Source: an uncultured Eubacteriales bacterium (GTDB lineage Bacteria > Bacillota > Clostridia > Lachnospirales > Anaerotignaceae). Taken from it: a DNA stretch of 7,466 nucleotides. The notes beneath the pieces are model-generated. The model made no database searches. It was not told the origin of the DNA and worked only from the letters and a program-made list of their open reading frames with translations. Shown here one piece after another: positions 1-5,479 of this stretch; position 1 is the first letter of the stretch; each line of letters opens with the position of its first letter. The DNA is taken from positions 1 to 7,466 of the forward strand of contig URLB01000100.1 of NCBI GenBank assembly GCA_900548595.1. Direction: 5' to 3'. The position numbers and the translations under genes were made by a program.

Positions 1-2
1 AA

Positions 3-36
3 TTATTAAAAAACGGGGAAGCCATAAGGCTTCCCC
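3..36 (-). terminator. Rho-independent terminator of the nucleoside phosphorylase gene
   Basis: Positions 15-23 and 28-36 form a perfect 9-bp GC-rich stem (GGGGAAGCC with GGCTTCCCC) around a 4-base loop. Read on the minus strand the stem is followed by six T (complement of A8-A13) and then more AT. It begins 7 bases after the stop codon of the minus-strand gene ending at 43, so it terminates that gene. Confidence 0.93.
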
Positions 37-42
37 TGTATA

Positions 43-789
43 TTACTTGAATTTGGAATCTAATTTTACAAAAGCTTCCAGAGCTGTGATGATTTCGTTT
101 TTTTCTCCTACCATAGCGAGATTTTCTCCGGCTGCATAATTTCCTATGCTGTCAGCTGTATCTTCACCGCAGGCTACAACATTGTTAAGAATAGACGCTG
201 TTTTTATACCTCTTAATCGTCCTACTGTAAATAAAGTGGAAGTTTCCATATCACTTCCGAGAATGCCGCATTCCGACCAAAAGTTATTAATTTGGTCTTC
301 ATTATCTATATAAAAACTGTCATGGCTTCTGGCAAAACCAATGTGATATGAAAAATTGTTTTCGTCTGCAGCCTCTATACAGCAATTAAGAAGAAAAACA
401 TCGGGAACGGCAGGATATTTTAGGTTGATATATGTCTGTGATGTGCCATCATCTCTTACGGCAGCGTTAACAAGTACCAAGTCTCCGACTTTAACAAACG
501 GTTGAACTGCACCGCAGCTGCCTATCCTTATCATGGCTTCTATACCGATATTTTTAAGCTCTTCAATTGCGATAGCAGTAGAAGGGCCGCCCATACCGGT
601 TGAAATGGCAAGTATTTTTATTCCTTTATACAGACCTGATACACATCTGTATTCTCTGTTAAAACCTAATTCTTTAACATTTTCAAGATAAGGGATAATT
701 CTATCGATTCTTGCAGGGTCTCCGGGCATAATTGCATACTTTATGTCTAAATCATCACTGAGCCTAATATGTGCTTGTAGTTCACTCAT
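43..789 (-). CDS. Nucleoside phosphorylase, uridine phosphorylase-like (PNP/UDP family)
   Basis: This 248-residue cytoplasmic protein belongs to the PNP/UDP phosphorylase superfamily, which cleaves nucleosides with phosphate to give a free base and (deoxy)ribose-1-phosphate. Visible motifs are PGDPAR at residues 22-27 (phosphate loop), STGMGGPST at 63-71, RIGSCGA at 88-94 (phosphate-binding Arg88), and GSDMETSTL at 178-186, where the Met-Glu pair contacts the ribose. The layout follows E. coli Udp. However, the Gln-x-Arg motif that holds uracil in Udp (Gln166/Arg168) is not apparent in the shortened stretch after SHDSFY (155-160), so the base preference is open. I chose the ATG at 789 because AGGAGG (797-802 on the complement) lies 7 bases upstream and the protein then starts MSELQAH, like the family. 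The upstream ATG at 870 has no such site and would run through the promoter region of the divergent operon. The gene is single, with its own terminator, and is divergent from the kinase/dehydrogenase operon. Confidence 0.9.
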   Translation of the reverse strand: MSELQAHIRLSDDLDIKYAIMPGDPARIDRIIPYLENVKELGFNREYRCVSGLYKGIKILAISTGMGGPSTAIAIEELKNIGIEAMIRIGSCGAVQPFVKVGDLVLVNAAVRDDGTSQTYINLKYPAVPDVFLLNCCIEAADENNFSYHIGFARSHDSFYIDNEDQINNFWSECGILGSDMETSTLFTVGRLRGIKTASILNNVVACGEDTADSIGNYAAGENLAMVGEKNEIITALEAFVKLDSKFK

Positions 790-822
790 ATATATACCTC
801 CTATTGTTTTTAGTATAATACC

Positions 823-851
823 AGAATACAGCAAATTTGGTGTTATCGCAA
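823..851 (-). promoter_or_regulatory. Weak candidate promoter for the nucleoside phosphorylase gene
   Basis: On the minus strand TTGCGA (complement of 846-851) and TATTCT (complement of 823-828) are separated by 17 bases. Each matches the sigma-A consensus at 4 of 6 positions. A better -10 (TATACT, complement of 812-817) lies nearby but has no matching -35. The assignment is therefore tentative. Confidence 0.3.
828..843. promoter_or_regulatory. Candidate operator, 16-bp near-perfect palindrome
   Basis: ACAgCAAATTTGgTGT is symmetric about 835/836 except for one mismatched pair (831/840). It lies in the divergent gap and falls between or over the possible minus-strand promoter elements, which fits a regulator-binding site for the phosphorylase gene. 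AT-rich intergenic DNA yields short palindromes by chance, so confidence is modest. Confidence 0.35.
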
Positions 852-854
852 TAG

Positions 855-871
855 ATTGTTTGACAAACAAT
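855..871. promoter_or_regulatory. Candidate repressor operator, perfect 17-bp palindrome over the -35 box
   Basis: ATTGTTTG-A-CAAACAAT is a perfect inverted repeat with 8-bp arms and a single central base (863). It contains the whole -35 hexamer TTGACA (860-865) of the plus-strand operon promoter. A protein bound there would block RNA polymerase, so the expected role is repression of the 918-4426 operon. Its size and symmetry suit a dimeric helix-turn-helix repressor. The regulator is not identifiable: no copy of this palindrome lies in front of the TetR gene at 5498. Confidence 0.65.
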
Positions 872-888
872 ATTAAAGGGGAGATAAT
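860..888 (+). promoter_or_regulatory. Sigma-A promoter of the transporter/kinase/dehydrogenase operon
   Basis: A perfect -35 TTGACA (860-865), a 17-base spacer and -10 GATAAT (883-888) precede the first gene by about 30 bases. This is the only strong promoter seen for the five genes at 918-4426. The -35 box is embedded in the palindrome at 855-871. Confidence 0.85.
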
Positions 889-917
889 AATAGTAAATAT
901 ATTTTTAGGGGCTAAAC

Positions 918-1343
918 ATGATGGGAATTATATATTTGTTTTTTTCGGGGTTATTTAACAGTATAATGGTATCCTTTAACGGACAGCTGGGAAACTATCA
1001 CTCCTTGTTCGCTGTTACGTTTTGGGTACATGCAATAGCAGCTGTTATACTGTTTATCTATATTCCTCTGGTTCAGAAGAAAAAAATAACATTTAAAGGT
1101 GTTCCTCCATATGTTTATACGGTTGGTATTCTCGGAGTTACAATAGTTGCTGCAAGCAGTTTATGTACTAAAGTTATCGGAGCAACTGCTGTATTATCAT
1201 TGTCAGTAATAGGTCAAATGGTAGTCTCCGCTGTATTTGACCATTATGGTCTGTTCGGTGTAAAAAAAATACCGTTTAAAAAGGAACAGATACCGGCTTA
1301 TGTTTTAGTTCTTATAGGCATAATGCTTGTAATTAACGGGTGA
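918..1343 (+). CDS. YdcZ/DUF606-family half-size membrane transporter, subunit 1
   Basis: This 141-residue integral membrane protein has about five hydrophobic segments (roughly residues 3-20, 28-51, 63-83, 87-108, 124-140). It resembles the YdcZ (DUF606) branch of the drug/metabolite transporter superfamily: an early Asn-Gly-Gln-Leu-Gly (21-25) and the segment IGATAVLSLSVIGQMVVSAV followed by Asp108-His-Tyr-Gly are family hallmarks. Positive charges cluster in loop 2 (Lys54-56, Lys60) and loop 4 (Lys116, 117, 121, 122), which by the positive-inside rule predicts N-terminus inside and C-terminus outside. This is the reverse of the next gene. Start: AGGGG at 907-911 precedes two adjacent ATGs (918 and 921), and an in-frame TAG at 906 rules out anything earlier. 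It is the first gene of the operon; 13 bases separate it from subunit 2. The substrate is unknown. Confidence 0.85.
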   Translation: MMGIIYLFFSGLFNSIMVSFNGQLGNYHSLFAVTFWVHAIAAVILFIYIPLVQKKKITFKGVPPYVYTVGILGVTIVAASSLCTKVIGATAVLSLSVIGQMVVSAVFDHYGLFGVKKIPFKKEQIPAYVLVLIGIMLVING

Positions 1344-1356
1344 TGGGGGATAAAAA

Positions 1357-1809
1357 ATGGTTTTCTATATAATAATAGCCGTTGCATTGGGAGTTTTAAA
1401 TGTTTTTAACAAGATGGTTAATGTAAAAGCTTCCGAATATTTAGGGAATACAAATGGAACGTTGATAAACTATTTTGAGGCAACATTAATTTCTCTGTTT
1501 ATTCTTTTGGTTACCGGTGATGTTAATGAAATTACGCTTGACTATATTAAAAATGTACCGTTTTATTTATATCTTGGAAGTATAGCAGGTCTTATAGCAC
1601 TTATATTTCTTGTAATAGGTACTAAAAAATCTACAGTAATGATATCTACGGTTGTAGTGCTTATCGGACAGCTGTCGATGTCAATAGTCTTGGACTGTAT
1701 TTTCTTTCAAGAAGAATTCAGCATAGTAAAGGTAATAGGAATATTCCTGGTTATATCGGGAATGACTTTCAGAGAAAAAATAATAAAAAAATCCGAGTTA
1801 TCAAATTAA
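1357..1809 (+). CDS. YdcZ/DUF606-family half-size membrane transporter, subunit 2
   Basis: This 150-residue membrane protein has about five hydrophobic segments (roughly 2-18, 36-53, 68-88, 94-114, 122-137) and the family-like stretch VVVLIGQLSMSIVLD (99-113). It is a diverged paralogue of the preceding protein. Its positive residues lie in loop 1 (Lys19, Lys24), loop 3 (Lys90, Lys91) and the C-terminal tail (Arg139, Lys141, Lys144, Lys145), while loops 2 and 4 carry acids (Asp55, Glu58, Glu119, Glu120). That predicts N-terminus outside and C-terminus inside, opposite to subunit 1, so the two probably assemble as an antiparallel heterodimer. The start has a GGGGG site at 1345-1349, 7 bases upstream, and the gene begins 13 bases after the previous stop, consistent with co-expression. 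Confidence 0.83.
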   Translation: MVFYIIIAVALGVLNVFNKMVNVKASEYLGNTNGTLINYFEATLISLFILLVTGDVNEITLDYIKNVPFYLYLGSIAGLIALIFLVIGTKKSTVMISTVVVLIGQLSMSIVLDCIFFQEEFSIVKVIGIFLVISGMTFREKIIKKSELSN

Positions 1810-1824
1810 AAAGGAGATATTATT

Positions 1825-2745
1825 ATGAAAATTTTAAATATCGGTTCTCTTAATATTGATTACGTATATAAAGTAGACAAGTTTCTTTTGCCGGGTGAAA
1901 CAAAGTCTTCACTATCTCTTGACACTTACTGTGGAGGAAAGGGGCTTAACCAGTCAATAGCAGCTGCAAAGGCAGGAAATGAAGTATATCATGCTGCTTT
2001 TATGGGAAAAGGCGGAGAGATACTAAAAGAAGCTTTGTCTGAAAACGGTGTTAATGTAGATTTGATAAAGAAACACGATAACATGAGCGGACACGCTATT
2101 ATCCAAGTAGATGAAAACGGACAAAATTGTATACTTCTTTACGGAGGAACAAACCAGTGCCTTACAAAGGAATTTATAGATGAGGCTCTTGAGAAATTTG
2201 GAAACGACGGTCTTGTCTTGCTTCAAAACGAGACTAATTTGATAGATTATATAATAGATAGGGCATATGAAAAAGGATTGATGATTGCGTTAAATGCCGC
2301 GCCGATGAATGATAAAGTTCTTACATATCCTCTTGAAAAACTTACCTGGCTTATTGTAAATGAAGTTGAAGGAAAACAGATTGCTCAATGCAATAATGAT
2401 GATGAAATAATAGAAATATTAAAGAAAAAGTATCCGAAATGTAAGGTTCTGCTCACTTTAGGATCAAAAGGAGCATGCTGTTATGACGGTGATAAAACAT
2501 ATTCAGTAGGATGCTACAAAGTAAATGTCGTAGATACAACGGCGGCCGGAGATACGTTTACAGGTTATTTTATTTATGGTGTACTTAATAACTATTCAAT
2601 TGAAGACAGCCTTGTTCTTGCTACAACAGCCAGTGCGGTATGCGTAGGAAGAAACGGCGCTGCTGATTCTGTTCCTTTAAAATCAGAAATAGACAGTTTG
2701 ATAAATGAAGGTACTTTAGGAAAACTAGAGGTAACTGTTAAATAA
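1825..2745 (+). CDS. PfkB-family carbohydrate kinase, ribokinase-like
   Basis: This 306-residue cytoplasmic kinase transfers phosphate from ATP to a sugar hydroxyl, with ribose the best guess. Ribokinase features appear in order: NIGSLNIDYVY (5-15), the substrate loop GGKGLNQ (37-43, PfkB signature 1), LNAAP (156-160), NEVE (179-182, the Asn-x-x-Glu metal/phosphate motif), TLGSKGA (211-217), DTTAAGDTF (237-245, PfkB signature 2, catalytic base Asp243), and a GRNGAADSVP ending (275-284) like the RxGAxxSIP of RbsK. The length is typical. The Ala-Ala-Gly-Asp form of signature 2 also occurs in genuine ribokinases. AAGGAG at 1811-1816 sits 8 bases before the ATG. It is the third gene of the operon, right after the transporter pair, suggesting that the imported compound or a breakdown product is phosphorylated. 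Deoxyribose, another pentose or a nucleoside remain possible substrates. Confidence 0.88.
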   Translation: MKILNIGSLNIDYVYKVDKFLLPGETKSSLSLDTYCGGKGLNQSIAAAKAGNEVYHAAFMGKGGEILKEALSENGVNVDLIKKHDNMSGHAIIQVDENGQNCILLYGGTNQCLTKEFIDEALEKFGNDGLVLLQNETNLIDYIIDRAYEKGLMIALNAAPMNDKVLTYPLEKLTWLIVNEVEGKQIAQCNNDDEIIEILKKKYPKCKVLLTLGSKGACCYDGDKTYSVGCYKVNVVDTTAAGDTFTGYFIYGVLNNYSIEDSLVLATTASAVCVGRNGAADSVPLKSEIDSLINEGTLGKLEVTVK

Positions 2746-2759
2746 ACGGAGGTAACAGT

Positions 2760-3347
2760 ATGAAAAAAGTATTATTTGTAAACTGTTGCATCAGAAAAGA
2801 GGATTCAAGGTCTTTGAAGCTGGCTAAACATTTTATAGATTCGCTTGATAAGGATGTTTACCAAGTTGAAGAATTGTGCTTAATGGATGAACCGTTGGAA
2901 TTTTTTAAAGACAGTTTTTTTGAGCAAAGGGAAAGACTTCTTAAAGATAAGAAGTTTGACCATCCGCGTTTCAGATATGCTTGGCAGTTTAAAGAAGCTG
3001 ATAAAATTGTCATTGCCGCTCCGTTTTGGGATTTGAGTTTTCCGGCTCTTCTTAAGGTTTATATAGAAAACTTGTGCGTTGACGGAATTACATTTGGTTG
3101 TAACGAAAACGGTTGTTTCGGTACTTGCAATGCTGATAAACTTGTGTACATAACAACAAGAGGTGGTATATATTCTGATTCACCACTTGAGATGGGTGCA
3201 AGATATATTGAAGCTATGTGTGAATTTTTTGGAATAGAGAATTTTAAATGCATTTGTGCCGAGGGAATAGATATTTATGGCGTAGACGCCGAAAAGATTA
3301 TGAATGATGCTATGAGAGAAGCTGAAAATTCAGCTTTAGATTTTTAA
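2760..3347 (+). CDS. Flavodoxin-fold NAD(P)H-dependent oxidoreductase, azoreductase-like
   Basis: This 195-residue soluble protein matches the FMN-dependent NADH:quinone/azo oxidoreductase (AzoR/AcpD, Flavodoxin_2) fold. It starts with a first beta strand KKVLFVNC and an Ser-Arg-Ser phosphate loop (16-18). Next come the family core APFWDLSFPALLKVYIENL (87-105) leading into GITFG (109-113), the FMN-contacting TTRGGIY (132-138), and MGARYIEAMCEFFGI (145-159), which corresponds to the conserved late helix. Such enzymes reduce quinones, azo compounds or other electrophiles by two electrons; the true substrate here is unknown. It is unusually cysteine-rich (for example Cys106, Cys114, Cys119 and Cys123 within 18 residues). 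GGAGG at 2748-2752 lies 7 bases before the ATG, and the gene begins 14 bases after the kinase stop, so it is fourth in the operon. Confidence 0.82.
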   Translation: MKKVLFVNCCIRKEDSRSLKLAKHFIDSLDKDVYQVEELCLMDEPLEFFKDSFFEQRERLLKDKKFDHPRFRYAWQFKEADKIVIAAPFWDLSFPALLKVYIENLCVDGITFGCNENGCFGTCNADKLVYITTRGGIYSDSPLEMGARYIEAMCEFFGIENFKCICAEGIDIYGVDAEKIMNDAMREAENSALDF

Positions 3348-3364
3348 AAAGGAGGAACATTAAT

Positions 3365-4426
3365 ATGGGAGAAACAATGAAGGCAGTTGTATATAAAAGA
3401 CCTGGGGAGGTAGTTTTTGAGGACAGGCCCATGCCGGTGATAAAAGATGAGAGAGATGCAATCGTAAGAGTTACACTTTCTACAATTTGTTCCAGTGATT
3501 TACATATAAAACACGGAGCAGTGCCGAGAGCAAAAGAGGATACGATTTTGGGACATGAATTTGTAGGCGTTGTTGAAGAAACAGGAAGCGCAGTAAAGAA
3601 ATTCAAAAAAGGCGATAGAGTTTCGGTTAGTGTAGAGACATTTTGCGGCACATGCTTTTTCTGTAGAAACGGTTATGTAAATAACTGTGTTGAAGGCGGT
3701 TGGGAACTGGGTTGCCGTATAGACGGTTGTCAGGCAGAATATGTAAGAGTCCCTATAGCTGACATGGGAATGACGCTTATCCCGGATGATGTTAAGGATG
3801 AAGACGCGCTTTTTAACGGAGATATACTTGCCACAGGATATTGGGCTGCTTCGATAGGAGAATTAAAACCTGCCGATACTGTAGTTGTAATAGGCGCAGG
3901 TCCTACAGGACTTTGCACGCTTATGAGCATAAAACTTTACAGTCCAGCAAAAGTAATACTTGTAGATGTAAACGATTTCAGACTTAATCTTGCGAAGGAA
4001 CAGGGTCTTGCAGATGTTATAGTAAATTCATCTAAGGAAGATCCTCTTGAAGTGATTTTAAAAGAAACTGACGGAAGAGGAGCAGACAGAGTATTTGAAG
4101 TCGCAGGATTGAAATCCACTTTCCAATTGGCTTGGCAGGCTGCAAGACCGAATGCAATTGTCGTTGTTGTCGCTCTTTATGAAGAGCCACAGGAAATTCC
4201 TCTTCAGCTTATGTACGGAAAGAATCTTATTTTTAAAACAGGCGGCGTAGACGGAAATTCAAATTACGCAGAGGAAATAATGAAACTTGTACGTACTAAG
4301 CAAATAGATACAAGCTGTCTCATTACACATAAAGCGCCGTTGAATGACGTAATGAACGGTTATGATGTTTTTGAGAATAAAAAAGATAACTGCATTAAAT
4401 GGGTTATTACTCCGTATGAGAGATAA
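3365..4426 (+). CDS. Zinc-dependent medium-chain alcohol dehydrogenase
   Basis: This 353-residue cytoplasmic MDR-superfamily enzyme oxidises an alcohol or polyol with a nicotinamide cofactor. Catalytic zinc ligands are visible at Cys42 (ICSSD), His64-Glu65 (GHEFVG, 63-68) and probably Asp153 (NGDILATGYWA). The structural zinc lobe has Cys94, Cys97, Cys100 and Cys108. The Rossmann motif GAGPTG (177-182) is followed at the end of the next strand by Asp201, which favours NAD over NADP. The overall look is that of clostridial secondary-alcohol, sorbitol or threonine dehydrogenases; the substrate is not decidable. The start at 3365 is supported by AGGAGG at 3350-3355 with a 9-base spacer. The Met at codon 5 (3377), with GGGAG in front, is an alternative. 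It is the last operon gene, 17 bases after the oxidoreductase and before the terminator at 4462. Confidence 0.9.
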   Translation: MGETMKAVVYKRPGEVVFEDRPMPVIKDERDAIVRVTLSTICSSDLHIKHGAVPRAKEDTILGHEFVGVVEETGSAVKKFKKGDRVSVSVETFCGTCFFCRNGYVNNCVEGGWELGCRIDGCQAEYVRVPIADMGMTLIPDDVKDEDALFNGDILATGYWAASIGELKPADTVVVIGAGPTGLCTLMSIKLYSPAKVILVDVNDFRLNLAKEQGLADVIVNSSKEDPLEVILKETDGRGADRVFEVAGLKSTFQLAWQAARPNAIVVVVALYEEPQEIPLQLMYGKNLIFKTGGVDGNSNYAEEIMKLVRTKQIDTSCLITHKAPLNDVMNGYDVFENKKDNCIKWVITPYER

Positions 4427-4461
4427 TATGGAATAATATAGAAAATATAATATAAAGTATA

Positions 4462-4512
4462 AAAAATACCTCCTGGGGAAAAATTAGAATATAAGCTTCG
4501 GGAGGTATTTTT
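4462..4512 (+). terminator. Rho-independent terminator of the five-gene operon
   Basis: AAAAATACCTCC (4462-4473) pairs perfectly with GGAGGTATTTTT (4501-4512) across a 27-base loop. The second arm ends in a T run and continues ATTATG. It lies 35 bases after the alcohol dehydrogenase stop. The A run before the first arm could allow weak activity on the other strand. The loop is longer than usual, so efficiency may be incomplete and some readthrough into sigG is possible. Confidence 0.8.
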
Positions 4513-4527
4513 ATTATGTTTCTAAAT

Positions 4528-4598
4528 ATTGTATGACTTCTGTTTTATGTATACCTGCCAATAGCAGACAAAAATACATTTTACAGGAGTGATGTAAT
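4528..4598 (+). promoter_or_regulatory. Structured sigG leader: extended hairpin masking the ribosome binding site
   Basis: The 71 bases before the TTG start fold into one interrupted stem. From the base upward: 4528-4534 pairs with 4592-4598 (7 bp, two G-U), then one G-G mismatch, then 4536-4543 pairs with 4583-4590 (8 bp, one G-U). Above a 3x3 U-U internal loop, 4547-4552 pairs with 4574-4579 (6 bp). A terminal hairpin CTGC (4555-4558) with GCAG (4564-4567) closes a 5-base loop. The Shine-Dalgarno AGGAGTG (4585-4591) lies in the descending strand, with all but its last base paired, and the pairing runs to the base before the start codon. The inferred role is to damp or gate sigG translation. 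The pairing is read directly; stability and function are untested, and the transcription start is not known to lie upstream of 4528. Confidence 0.6.
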
Positions 4599-5375
4599 TT
4601 GGGATACTGTGGTAAAGTTGAAATAACAGGTGTAAATACAGCTAAACTGGAAGTATTAAAAAAGGATGAAGCAGTTGAACTGTTTAAGAGGGCAAAGTGT
4701 GGAGATACAGAAGCTCGGCAAAGACTGATTAATGGAAATTTAAGACTTGTGTTGAGTATTATAAAACGATTTGACAGAAAAAACGAGTCGATAGATGACT
4801 TGTTTCAGGTTGGATGTATCGGACTTATAAAAGGTATAGATAATTTCGATACAACATTAAATGTACTTCCGTCAACATATCTTGTACCGATGATTATAGG
4901 GGAAATAAGAAGATACCTGAGAGATAACAATTTTATACGAGTTAGCAGATCGCTAAGAGATACAGCATATAAGGCCCTTCAAATAAGAGAAAAAATGATT
5001 GCAAAAAATTCTAAAGAGCCTACTATAGAAGAAATTGCAAAAGCGTTAGAAATTTCACCGGAGGATATTGCAGAGGCTTTAGAGGCCATACAGGAACCAG
5101 TTTCATTATTTGAACCGGTATACCATAATGACGGTGATACACTTTATGTAATGGACCAGATGAGTGATGACAAAGAAACGGATAGTATGTGGCTTGACAG
5201 CATATCATTAAATGAAGCTATGGATAAACTATCTGAAAGAGAAAAAAAAATACTAATGTTACGCTTTTTTGAGGGAAAAACACAAATGGAGGTATCAGAC
5301 GAAGTAGGAATATCACAAGCACAGGTGAGCCGTTTAGAAAAAAGCGCTTTAAAACACATGAGAAAATATGTATAA
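4599..5375 (+). CDS. sigG: Sporulation sigma factor SigG (late forespore)
   Basis: This 258-residue sigma-70 family protein directs RNA polymerase to late forespore genes after engulfment. It aligns along its length with B. subtilis SigG (about 260 residues): N-terminal KVEITGVNTAKL (6-17), NGNLRLVLS (45-53) with Asn45 (the residue linked to Gin/CsfB sensitivity in B. subtilis), DLFQVGCIGL (67-76), MIIGEIRRYLRDN (98-110), RVSRSLRD (114-121), QEPVSLFEP (165-173), and the region 4.2 helix-turn-helix TQMEVSDEVGISQAQVSRLE (228-247). Oddly, the usual FSTYA of region 2.3 reads PSTYL here (91-95). The start codon is TTG, 7-9 bases after AGGAGTG; an in-frame TGA at 4590 excludes anything upstream. 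The gene stands alone between two terminators and is not behind spoIIGA-sigE. No convincing promoter was found in 4513-4598, so the source of its transcript is unresolved. Confidence 0.94.
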   Translation: MGYCGKVEITGVNTAKLEVLKKDEAVELFKRAKCGDTEARQRLINGNLRLVLSIIKRFDRKNESIDDLFQVGCIGLIKGIDNFDTTLNVLPSTYLVPMIIGEIRRYLRDNNFIRVSRSLRDTAYKALQIREKMIAKNSKEPTIEEIAKALEISPEDIAEALEAIQEPVSLFEPVYHNDGDTLYVMDQMSDDKETDSMWLDSISLNEAMDKLSEREKKILMLRFFEGKTQMEVSDEVGISQAQVSRLEKSALKHMRKYV

Positions 5376-5379
5376 ATAT

Positions 5380-5412
5380 AAAAACGTTTGGATTAGCTTC
5401 CAGACGTTTTTT
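5380..5412 (+). terminator. Rho-independent terminator of sigG
   Basis: AAAAACGTTTGG (5380-5391) pairs with CCAGACGTTTTT (5400-5411) with one G-U wobble. The loop is 8 bases and the stem ends in six T (5407-5412). It starts 5 bases after the sigG stop codon. Confidence 0.88.
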
Positions 5413-5424
5413 AGGTTCTTTAAT

Positions 5425-5453
5425 TTGACATACGCTATCTAATGAAGTACAAT
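5425..5453 (+). promoter_or_regulatory. Sigma-A promoter of the TetR-family gene
   Basis: A perfect -35 TTGACA (5425-5430), a 17-base spacer and -10 TACAAT (5448-5453) lie about 45 bases before the ATG at 5498. The promoter follows directly on the sigG terminator, so the regulator is an independent transcription unit. Confidence 0.87.
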
Positions 5454-5479
5454 TGAAGTATTCATTTATGTTTAGATAG
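5435..5479. promoter_or_regulatory. Nested inverted repeats, candidate TetR autoregulatory site
   Basis: CTATCTAA (5435-5442) is repeated inverted as TTAGATAG (5472-5479). Inside it AATGAA (5441-5446) is mirrored by TTCATT (5461-5466), and GAAGTA occurs as a direct repeat at 5444-5449 and 5455-5460. The arms flank and overlap the -10 box and reach the Shine-Dalgarno. TetR-family genes often repress themselves through inverted repeats at such positions, so self-binding is a reasonable inference. Confidence 0.5.

Noticed and set aside
790..870. N-terminal extension of the phosphorylase from the ATG at 870
   Set aside because: The internal ATG at 789 has AGGAGG at 7 bases and gives the family-like N-terminus. 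The extension would translate the regulatory region.
743..958. Plus-strand open frame of 71 codons across the divergent gap
   Set aside because: It overlaps the start of the phosphorylase gene, covers promoter and operator DNA, has no ribosome binding site and runs into the first transporter gene in another frame.
2533..2559. DTTAAGDTF in the kinase as a catalytic-motif mutation of DTxGAGD
   Set aside because: Bona fide ribokinases, including E. coli RbsK, carry an AAGD version, so the anion hole and base are normal.
4462..4512. CCTCC/GGAGG hairpin as a riboswitch or anti-Shine-Dalgarno element
   Set aside because: It ends in a T run directly after an operon and has no conserved aptamer-like sequence. 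A terminator is sufficient.
4531..4563. GTATG as a sigma-F/sigma-G -35 for sigG
   Set aside because: No matching -10 with GG or CATA-type sequence lies at 14-17 bases. The bases are better explained as the ascending strand of the leader hairpin.
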